A stretch of DNA of 64,000 nt from Halichondria panicea. Lineage: Eukaryota; Porifera; Demospongiae; Suberitida; Halichondriidae. Every line of letters starts with the position of its first letter. Position 1 is the first letter of the stretch. A model generated the notes under the pieces. The model was given only the letters and a program-made list of their open reading frames with translations, was not told the origin of the DNA and searched no databases. Below are positions 57,601 through 64,000 of the stretch, piece after piece. The position numbers and the translations under genes were made by a program. Where the stretch lies: positions 16,307,518 through 16,371,517 of the forward strand of contig NC_087377.1 in the NCBI RefSeq assembly GCF_963675165.1. Direction: 5' to 3'.

Positions 57601-60600
57601 TGTGGTGACCTCTCCTACCAGTGGTGTAAAGATGGCGTACTAATCCCTCAGTCTGATGAATATAACGAACTAAATCCTCTTGAGGAGAGTGTGAAGAGGG
57701 CTAGGGAGGAGAATTCCGGGAAGACACAGAAGTATTCCGGCTCGACTACAAACTCGCTGACTATACACAACATTATGTACCCTGACGATGAGGGGGTGTT
57801 CACACTCAAGGTCACCAATGACGCTACGGCTGTTATCGAGTCAATGAGAGCAACCCTAGATATCTGTGAGGGCTATGTAATTATTATCATTTCCAACTTC
57901 TTACTCCTCACAAAATTATAGTCAATTTTTTTATTCAGATATTGGCTAAATATTATTGTGAGTTCAAGTATTATCCATTCCCAATCTATACACATGCAGT
58001 GGACCCCCCGATGATCACCATTCAGCCATTGAGTCTTCCTTCTGCCCCGGAGGACGAGGACGCCACTTTCACTGTGGAAGCTTCTGGTCTGATGCTCAGC
58101 TATCAATGGCAGAAAGATGGAGTCCCCATTGTAGACACGGAAAACACATACTCTGGAACGCAATCTGAGACACTGAGGGTGCTCTCTGTAACAGAACCGG
58201 ATGATAACGGAATGTTCACAGTGGTGGTGACTAATCCGACTGGATCTGTGACATCCATGCCCGCTACTCTAACAGTGTGTAAGTTGCTTGTACAGTATAC
58301 AGAAACAGTTGTGTGTGTGGGATTACGGCCTTTCTTTGGTAGTTACTTAACGGCCACACCCCCTATCCCTGTGCAGTGGCCCCGCCTATCATTGAAACAG
58401 ACCCTCAGGATATGTGTGTTGCCATGGGCAGCTCTATCACACTGTCTGTCACTGCCTCTGGCCGTGACCTCTCATACCAGTGGTTTCAAGGAGTAAATTT
58501 ACTGGTGGGTGAAACAACTGATACGCTGACTGTTACCGTGACTGCAACCACTACGTACTTTATTGAAGTGAGCAATGCTGCTGGGGTGGACACATCAGAA
58601 GATGCTGTCATCACTATTGGTAAGAAGCATCTTAGTTGAGCTAAATAGTTGTAATTAATGGATTCATGTACTTAGTATGTAGGCGCTTTAATCGTGTAGG
58701 TTTGGTTACTTATTTTTATGTTAACTACACAGAACAATTATATAGCCGCATTTAATATTTGCTTTACACTGTGCAGTTACCATCCCCCAATTCACTGTGC
58801 AACCAAGTAGCGTGGCAAATCAACTCACCGGGAATGATGTCACATTCACAGCTGAAGCTACAGTGAATTGTGGTGACCTCTCCTACCAGTGGTGTAAAGA
58901 TGGCGTACTAATCCCTCAGTCTGATGAATATAACGAACTAAATCCTCTTGAGGAGAGTGTGAAGAGGGCTAGGGAGGAGAATTCCGGGAAGACACAGAAG
59001 TATTCCGGCTCGACTACAAACTCGCTGACTATACACAACATTATGTACCCTGACGATGAGGGGGTGTTCACACTCAAGGTCACCAATGACGCTACGGCTG
59101 TTATCGAGTCAATGAGCGCCACCCTAGATATCTGTGAGGGCTATGTAATTATTATCATTTCCAACTTCTTACTCCTCACAAAATTATAGTCAATTTTTTT
59201 ATTCAGATATTGGCTAAATATTATTGTGAGTTCAAGTATTATCCATTCCCAATCTATACACATGCAGTGGACCCCCCGATGATCACCATTCAGCCATTGA
59301 GTCTTCCTTCTGCCCCGGAGGGCGAGGACGCCACCTTCACTGTGGAAGCTTCTGGTCTGATGCTCAGCTATCAATGGCAGAAAAATGGAGTCCCCATTGT
59401 AGACACGGAAAACACATACTCTGGAACGCAATCTGAGACACTGAGGGTGCTCTCTGTAACAGAACCGGATGATAACGGAATGTTCACAGTGGTGGTGACT
59501 AATCCGACTGGATCTGTGACATCCACGCCCACTACTCTAACAGTGTGTAAGTTGCTTGTACAGTATACAGAAACAGTTGTGTGTGTGGGATTACGGCCTT
59601 TCTTTGGTAGTTACTTAACGGCCACACCCCCTATCCCTGTGCAGTGGCCCCGCCTATCATTGAAACAGATCCTCAGGATATGTGTGTTGCCATGGACAGC
59701 TCCATCACACTGTCTGTCACTGCCTCTGGCCGTGACCTCTCATACCAGTGGTTTCAAGGAGCAAATTTACTGGTGGGTGAAACAACTGATACGCTGACTG
59801 TTACCGTGACTGCAACCACTACGTACTCTGTTGAAGTGAGCAATGCTGCTGGGGTGGACACATCAGAAGATGCTGTCATCACTATTGGTAAGAAGCATCT
59901 TAGTTGAGCTAAATAGTTGTAATTAATGGATTCATGTACTTAGTATGTAGGTGCTTTAATCGTGTAGGTTTGGTTACTTATTTTTATGTTAACTACACAG
60001 AACAATTATATAGCCGCATTTAATATTTGCTTTACACTGTGCAGTTACCATCCCCCAATTCACTGTGCAACCAAGTAGCGTGGCAAATCAACTCACCGGG
60101 AATGATGTCACATTCACAGCTGAAGCTACAGTGAATTGTGGTGACCTCTCCTACCAGTGGTGTAAAGATGGCTTACTAATCCCTCAGTCTGATGAATATA
60201 ACGAACTAAATCCTCTTGAGGAGAGTGTGAAGAGGGCTAGGGAGGAGAATTCCGGGAAGACACAGAAGTATTCCGGCTCGACTACAAACTCGCTGACTAT
60301 ACACAACATTATGTACCCTGACGATGAGGGGGTGTTCACACTCAAGGTCACCAATGACGCTACGGCTGTTATCGAGTCAATGAGCGCCACCCTAGATATC
60401 TGTGAGGGCTATGTAATTATTATCATTTCCAACTTCTTACTCCTCACAAAATTATAGTCAATTTTTTTATTCAGATATTGGCTAAATATTATTTGTGAGT
60501 TCAAGTATTATCCATTCCCAATCTATACACATGCAGTGGACCCCCCGATGATCACCATTCAGCCATTGAGTCTTCCTTCTGCCCCGGAGGGCGAGGACGC

Positions 60601-63600
60601 CACCTTCACTGTGGAAGCTTCTGGTCTGATGCTCAGCTATCAATGGCAGAAAAATGGAGTCCCCATTGTAGACACGGAAAACACATACTCTGGAACGCAA
60701 TCTGAGACACTGAGGGTGCTCTCTGTAACAGAACCGGATGATAACGGAATGTTCACAGTGGTGGTGACTAATCCGACTGGATCTGTGACATCCACGCCCA
60801 CTACTCTAACAGTGTGTAAGTTGCTTGTACAGTATACAGAAACAGTTGTGTGTGTGGGATTACGGCCTTTCTTTGGTAGTTACTTAACGGCCACACCCCC
60901 TATCCCTGTGCAGTGGCCCCGCCTATCATTGAAACAGACCCTCAGGATATGTGTGTTGCCATGGACAGCTCCATCACACTGTCTGTCACTGCCTCTGGCC
61001 GTGACCTCTCATACCAGTGGTTTCAAGGAGTAAATTTACTGGTGGGTGAAACAACTGATACGCTGACGGTCACCGTGACTGCAACCACTACGTACTCTGT
61101 TGAAGTGAGCAATGCTGCTGGGATGGACACATCAGAAGATGCTGTCATCACTATTGGTAAGAAGCATCTTAATTGAGCTAAATAGTTGTAATTAATGGAT
61201 TCATGTACTTAGTATGTAGGCGCTTTAATCGTGTAGGTTTGGTTACTTATTTTTATGTTAACTACACAGAACAATTATATAGCCGCATTTCATATTTGCT
61301 TTACACTGTGCAGTTACCATCCCCCAATTCACTGTGCAACCAAGTAGCGTTTCAAATCAACTCACCGGGAATGATGTCACATTCACAGCTGAAGCTACAG
61401 TGAATTGTGGTGACATCTCCTACCAGTGGTGTAAAGATGGCGTACTAATCCCTCAGTCTGATGAATATAACGAACTAAATCCTCTTGAGGAGAGTGTGAA
61501 GAGGGCTAGGGAGGAGAATTCCGGGAAGACACAGAAGTATTCCGGCTCGACTACAAACTCGCTGACTATACACAACATTATGTACCCTGACGATGAGGGG
61601 GTGTTCACACTCAAGGTCACCAATGACGCTGCGGCTGTTATCGAGTCAATGAGCGCAACCCTAGATATCTGTGAGGGCTATGTAATTATTATCATTTCCA
61701 ACTTCTTACTCCTCACAAAATTATAGTCAATTTTTTTATTCAGATATTGGCTAAATATTATTGTGAGTTCAAGTATTATCGATTCCCAATCTATACACAT
61801 GCAGTGGACCCCCCGATGATCACCATTCAGCCATTGAGTCTTCCTTCTGCCCCGGAGGGCGAGGACGCCACCTTCACTGTGGAAGCTTCTGGTCTGATGC
61901 TCAGCTATCAATGGCAGAAAAATGGAGTCCCCATTGTAGACACGGAAAACACATACTCTGGAACGCAATCTGAGACACTGAGGGTGCTCTCTGTAACAGA
62001 ACCGGATGATAACGGAATGTTCACAGTGGTGGTGACTAATCCGACTGGATCTGTGACATCCACGCCCGCTACTCTAACAGTGTGTAAGTTGCTTGTACAG
62101 TATACAGAAACAGTTGTGTGTGTGGGATTACGGCCTTTCTTTGGTAGTTACTTAACGGCCACACCCCCTATCCCTGTGCAGTGGCCCCACCTATCATTGA
62201 AACAGACCCTCAGGATATGTGTGTTGCCATGGACAGCTCCATCACACTGTCTGTCACTGCCTCTGGCCGTGACCTCTCATACCAGTGGTTTCAAGGAGTA
62301 AATTTACTGGTGGGTGAAACAACTGATACGCTGACTGTCACCGTGACTGCAACCACTACGTACTCTGTTGAAGTGAGCAATGCTGCTGGGGTGGACACAT
62401 CAGAAGATGCTGTCATCACTATTGGTAAGAAGCATCTTAGTTGAGCTAATAAATAGTTGTAATTAATGGATTCATGTACTTAGTATGTAGGCGCTTTAAT
62501 CGTGTAGGTTTGGTTACTTATTTTTATGTTAACTACACAGAACAATTATATAGCCGCATTTCATATTTGCTTTACACTGTGCAGTTACCATCCCCCAATT
62601 CACTGTGCAACCAAGTAGCATGGCAAATCAACTCACCGGGAATGATGTCACATTCACAGCTGAAGCTACAGTGAATTGTGGTGACATCTCCTACCAGTGG
62701 TGTAAAGATGGCGTACTAATCCCTCAGTCTGATGAATATAACGAACTAAATCCTCTTGAGGAGAGTGTGAAGAGGGCTAGGGAGGAGAATTCCGGGAAGA
62801 CACAGAAGTATTCCGGCTCGACTACAAACTCGCTGACTATACACAACATTATGTACCCTGACGATGAGGGGGTGTTCACACTCAAGGTCACCAATGACGC
62901 TGCGGCTGTTATCGAGTCAATGAGCGCCACCCTAGATATCTGTGAGGGCTATGTAACTATAATAATTATTATCATTTCCAACTTCTTACTCATCACAAAA
63001 TTATAGCCAATTTTTTTATTCAGATATTGGCTAAATATTATTGTGAGTTCAAGTATTATCCATTCCCAATCTATACACATGCAGTGGACCCCCCGATGAT
63101 CACCATTCAGCCATTGAGTCTTCCTTCTGCCCCGGAGGACGAGGACGCCACCTTCACTGTGGAAGCTTCTGGTCTGATGCTCAGCTATCAATGGCAGAAA
63201 GATGGAGTCCCCATTGTAGACACGGAAAACACATACTCTGGAACGCAATCTGAGACACTGAGGGTGCTCTCTGTAACTGAACCGGATGATAACGGAATGT
63301 TCACAGTGGTGGTGAGTAATCCAACTGGATCTGTGACCTCCATGCCCGCTACTCTGACAGTGTGTAAGTTAATAACATTACGTAGCAATAATTATATATC
63401 TGATATATATTACACCTTCTAACACATCTCCAGTGGTTGCTCCGACAATTGAAGAACATCCAGAAAATGCTTGTGTTACTAGTGGTAGTACTGTCAGCTT
63501 CTCTGTTGCTGCTACGAGCCGTGATCTTAGTTATCAGTGGTTTTCTAGTACTCGTGATGAGAGTCCAATCATGCTTGTTAACATTGTGGGTGGAGTTAGT

Positions 63601-64000
63601 GGAGCTACCACCTCACAGCTGACTATAACTGGAGCAACTGCAACTAAGTCCTATTATGTTGTGGTACTGAATGCTGCAGGTGACATCAATTCGAATCCAG
63701 CCACTCTTACTATTGGTGAGTTCGTACGTACTTACATGCATGAGTACTTTGTGTGTGTATATTGTGTACCAGCAATGAAGCATCAGCTGTTTAATATGTA
63801 CATATAATTATACTACAGTGACTGCTCCAGACATCAGTATCCCAACAAGCCTGACTAATCAAATCCCTGGAGATGACGTCATGTTTACAGTGGCAGCATC
63901 AGCTGAATGTGGTGGCCTCACCTACCAGTGGTTTATGGAGGAGAACATGCTCACTGACGGTGACAAGTACACTGGGGCTACCACGAACACTCTGACAGTG
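39596..64000 (+). CDS. Gene B: giant secreted Ig / CCP / Calx-beta mosaic protein (partial, runs off the right edge)
   Basis: Paralogue of gene A with the same phase-1, exon-per-domain design. In the window: signal peptide, Ig1-6, CCP1-3, Ig7-11, three Calx-beta, CCP4-5 and ten Ig-exon triplets, the last cut off. I count 53 exons totalling 13,887 nt (4,629 codons) with no frame break. The second half is dominated by the tandem Ig triplets, while gene A expanded CCP triplets. Extracellular adhesion or recognition is inferred from domains only. Whether it ends with a Calx-beta block and C-terminal module like gene A, or with a membrane anchor, cannot be seen here. Confidence 0.8.
39657..41095 (+). 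other. Gene B intron 1 (1.4 kb), no gene seen
   Basis: The longest intron of the window. It contains a family 2 MITE (39862-40055) and AT-rich sequence. Open frames here lack domain signatures. Confidence 0.65.
39862..40055. mobile_element. MITE, family 2, in gene B intron 1
   Basis: The left end is CCGTGTATAACAGGTATATT and the right end AATATACCTGCTATATGG, flanked by TA at 39860-39861 and 40056-40057. The inner motifs GGAGGGTATAAATG and ATACCCTCAAAATATACC pair as inverted repeats. 194 bp. Confidence 0.78.
41096..41389 (+). CDS. Gene B exon 2: Ig-like domain 1
   Basis: 98 codons. ECQQIISQHPENQFNIEAGN, NVVFSVTLS, FFWVFNR and VGTYSVAVVLGG mark a diverged Ig domain. One Cys near the start. Confidence 0.7.
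41751..42032 (+). CDS. Gene B exon 3: Ig-like domain 2
   Basis: 94 codons. VPVITAQPLDQLDIPAG, NAVFSVTATD, VNYQWQTVG and DTAMYQCVARNGLGP. It keeps the F-strand Cys but not the B-strand Cys. Confidence 0.8.
42394..42687 (+). CDS. Gene B exon 4: Ig-like domain 3
   Basis: 98 codons. NTAIFTVATSGEG, LRFQWFMVV and EGDMYYVVVTNDAG are the core. No cysteines are present. Confidence 0.78.
42807..43094 (+). CDS. Gene B exon 5: Ig-like domain 4
   Basis: 96 codons. DPPVISVQPLSLSAQ, SVTFTVVATG, LTYQWLLDG and EGSYIVIVENVAG. The upstream intron end is a CA-rich tract (about 42741-42806). Confidence 0.8.
43276..43557 (+). CDS. Gene B exon 6: Ig-like domain 5
   Basis: 94 codons. EPINIISDPESVTVAVG, SASFTVIATG, LTYQWRRNEAN and EGAYSVVISNAAG. 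No cysteines are present. Confidence 0.8.
43881..44156 (+). CDS. Gene B exon 7: Ig-like domain 6
   Basis: 92 codons. TVTFSIVAMG, LVYQWLKDMDN and EGVYDCVVVNAVG. The F-strand Cys has no B-strand partner. Confidence 0.8.
44411..44608 (+). CDS. Gene B exon 8: CCP module 1
   Basis: 66 codons. NCATLDPAPTNG, YSCTMGQLFNGD, RECMNIGAWSG and PECL, close to gene A exon 10 and to the exon at 51098. Confidence 0.85.
44711..44917 (+). CDS. Gene B exon 9: CCP module 2
   Basis: 69 codons. DYCEPLSVTDGDVIYD, HSCSADFGFVG, RTCMAS, the Trp in TTWSGEP and NCQ. Paralogous to the exon at 51428. Confidence 0.83.
45098..45301 (+). CDS. Gene B exon 10: CCP module 3
   Basis: 68 codons. AECPELDLANGQISYAS, HTCDNAYALSG, LTCTQGN, the Trp in GIWDLPSP and TCD. 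It resembles the A-type CCP exons of gene A (THTCDNGYFLS). Confidence 0.84.
45478..45750 (+). CDS. Gene B exon 11: Ig-like domain 7 (D-type)
   Basis: 91 codons. DAPVIDNEPQDQIDINQG, ATFTVVASG, IYQWMKDGAAI, TYSGT and EGEYSVLIANN. It resembles the D exons of the later tandem array, as a single-copy relative. Confidence 0.82.
45863..46141 (+). CDS. Gene B exon 12: Ig-like domain 8 (E-type)
   Basis: 93 codons. PTITTQPLDMCITQGNSFTL, LTYQWFAGTSL and TTYFVIVSNPAG match the E exons of the array, including the single Cys in DMC. Confidence 0.8.
46511..46792 (+). CDS. Gene B exon 13: Ig-like domain 9 (F-type)
   Basis: 94 codons. NAPDISVQPSSLANQIPG, AECGGLTYQWFMGESMLTD and EGAYTVMVSS. It is close to the partial exon at 63819 and less close to the amplified F exons. 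Confidence 0.82.
47174..47455 (+). CDS. Gene B exon 14: Ig-like domain 10
   Basis: 94 codons. EPISITRHPMDTTVAIG, AATFTVMADG, PSYQWMFNRNPI and EGRYSVMVTNAAS. The next exon shares DSPSYQW. Confidence 0.8.
47682..47957 (+). CDS. Gene B exon 15: Ig-like domain 11 with both canonical Cys
   Basis: 92 codons. DVVFTCAASG (B strand), SYQWRKDSDDI and VGLYSCVVSN (F strand). It is the only Ig exon I see here with the full classical B-F disulfide pair, and so the best anchor for identifying the Ig family. Confidence 0.85.
48043..48175. repeat. GT-rich minisatellite in gene B intron 15
   Basis: About three copies of a unit of about 45 bp starting CAGTCC.TATA followed by TGTGTG-rich sequence. It sits in the intron before the Calx-beta block. 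Confidence 0.7.
48304..48796 (+). CDS. Gene B Calx-beta 1 (exons 16-17)
   Basis: Exons 48304-48441 and 48557-48796. PEFTFSSAEYEVAEGNRMI opens the fold; NIPINNDNCVELEETFDV and STVVSIPANDG close it. 126 codons; no Cys pair of the gene A type. Confidence 0.8.
48921..49474 (+). CDS. Gene B Calx-beta 2 (exons 18-19)
   Basis: Exons 48921-49073 and 49259-49474. IISFSQDTYTVDETSPTVAI, GDDADYNYINPEVTIPA and AQVQIMDDDG. No cysteines are present. Confidence 0.8.
49896..50543 (+). CDS. Gene B Calx-beta 3 (exons 20-21)
   Basis: Exons 49896-50060 and 50337-50543. VGVEMADYAVSEDLATVEVC, RSCISIPINNEELEEMTENF and AEVRILNDDG. It has the cross-strand Cys pair. The gene then returns to CCP exons. Confidence 0.8.
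50544..51097 (+). other. Gene B intron 21, with hairpin and direct repeats
   Basis: A 554-bp intron without coding signal. It contains a perfect 14-bp hairpin (50610-50623 with 50628-50641) and a tandem duplication of about 27 bp (50627-50653 and 50657-50683). Confidence 0.7.
51098..51292 (+). CDS. Gene B exon 22: CCP module 4
   Basis: 65 codons. NCPALSSIRNG, YSCSDGQLFNGD, RTCMSTGEWSG and PVCL, a paralogue of exon 8 in the same gene. Confidence 0.84.
51428..51634 (+). CDS. Gene B exon 23: CCP module 5
   Basis: 69 codons. DYCPLLTLLDNGMITYD, FECDADYTLVG, RICTASDGSG, the Trp in GSWSGVD and VCQ, a paralogue of exon 9. Confidence 0.84.
51694..52782 (+). CDS. Gene B Ig triplet unit 1 (D-E-F)
   Basis: Exons D 51694-51972, E 52071-52313 and F 52471-52782. 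D starts DAPVITDQPDDQIDIIQG, intermediate between exon 11 and the later VDPPMITIQPLSLP type. F is the shortest (104 codons), with a small acidic loop DEDDEQTQAQ. Confidence 0.87.
52927..54041 (+). CDS. Gene B Ig triplet unit 2 (D-E-F)
   Basis: Exons D 52927-53205, E 53303-53545 and F 53706-54041. F has 112 codons with LNPLEERVKRTREEYSGS; RVKR (53885-53896) fits a furin-type consensus, unlike the SVKR of later units. Confidence 0.87.
54186..55321 (+). CDS. Gene B Ig triplet unit 3 (D-E-F)
   Basis: Exons D 54186-54464, E 54565-54807 and F 54965-55321. F reaches its full length of 119 codons with LEESVKRAREENSGKTQK. D has GIPIENTED; E ends GMDPSED. Confidence 0.87.
55457..56590 (+). CDS. Gene B Ig triplet unit 4 (D-E-F)
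   Basis: Exons D 55457-55735, E 55834-56076 and F 56234-56590. E shares GMDPSED with unit 3. D has SETLMVLSV and ATLSV. Confidence 0.87.
56725..57865 (+). CDS. Gene B Ig triplet unit 5 (D-E-F)
   Basis: Exons D 56725-57003, E 57102-57344 and F 57509-57865. D has GVSIVDTEN and EPDNNG; F has SMRATLDI. Confidence 0.87.
58000..59133 (+). CDS. Gene B Ig triplet unit 6 (D-E-F)
   Basis: Exons D 58000-58278, E 58377-58619 and F 58777-59133. D has APEDEDATF and TSMPATLTV, shared with unit 10; E has TTYFIEVSN. Confidence 0.87.
59268..60401 (+). CDS. Gene B Ig triplet unit 7 (D-E-F)
   Basis: Exons D 59268-59546, E 59645-59887 and F 60045-60401. D has QWQKNGVPI and STPTTLTV, shared with unit 8, so units 7 and 8 are probably a very recent duplication. 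Confidence 0.87.
60537..61670 (+). CDS. Gene B Ig triplet unit 8 (D-E-F)
   Basis: Exons D 60537-60815, E 60914-61156 and F 61314-61670. The D protein is identical to unit 7 D. F reads SSVSNQLTG where others read SSVANQLTG. Confidence 0.87.
61805..62941 (+). CDS. Gene B Ig triplet unit 9 (D-E-F)
   Basis: Exons D 61805-62083, E 62182-62424 and F 62585-62941. Same exon lengths as unit 8; F reads SSMANQLTG. Confidence 0.87.
63085..64000 (+). CDS. Gene B Ig triplet unit 10 (D, divergent E', partial F')
   Basis: Exons D 63085-63363, E' 63434-63715 and F' from 63819, cut at 64000. D is array-type. E' (VAPTIEEHPENACVTSG..., 94 codons) and F' (TAPDISIPTSLTNQIPG...) instead resemble the single-copy exons at 45863 and 46511. 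The homogenised array therefore ends inside this unit. Confidence 0.85.

Noticed and set aside
5713-64000. Genes A and B as one single gene
   Set aside because: Gene A ends with a stop and a poly(A) signal, and gene B starts with its own signal peptide exon with a Met start.

Overview
The window looks like nuclear DNA of a demosponge, probably Amphimedon queenslandica or a close relative. This is an inference from base composition, the frequent TAATTATA motif in short introns, the domain repertoire and the abundant short TA-flanked inverted-repeat elements; no species marker gene is present. It holds three protein-coding genes.

1-5.7 kb: an intronless Rab39-like small GTPase on the minus strand (569-1282). 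About 4.4 kb of non-coding DNA follows, with miniature inverted-repeat elements (MITEs) and a dead Calx-beta exon that one of them split.

5.7-37.8 kb, gene A (+ strand): I reconstruct 83 exons and about 5,638 residues. The order is signal peptide, 8 Ig-like domains, 34 CCP/sushi modules (30 of them as ten tandem three-exon units), 1 Ig-like domain, 18 Calx-beta domains and a Cys-containing C-terminal module. There is a stop codon and a poly(A) signal, and no transmembrane segment, so a secreted adhesion or recognition protein is likely. Every internal intron is phase 1, and the exon lengths add to a whole number of codons.

37.8-39.6 kb: an intergenic stretch with a second dead Calx-beta exon and a segment resembling the region upstream of gene A.

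39.6-64 kb, gene B (+ strand, runs off the right edge): a tandem paralogue. The order is signal peptide, 6 Ig, 3 CCP, 5 Ig, 3 Calx-beta, 2 CCP, then ten tandem Ig-exon triplets with period about 1.27 kb, the last one cut by the window edge. At least 53 exons and 4,629 codons are visible.

The two genes use the same three domain families with the same exon-per-domain, phase-1 logic, but each has amplified a different module: gene A its CCP triplets and gene B its Ig triplets. Near-identical exons with equally conserved introns point to recent unequal crossing-over or gene conversion. Calx-beta arrays are the hallmark of sponge aggregation-factor proteins, so a role in Ca2+-dependent cell adhesion or self/non-self recognition is a reasonable hypothesis. 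The sequence does not prove it, and I see no von Willebrand D domain.
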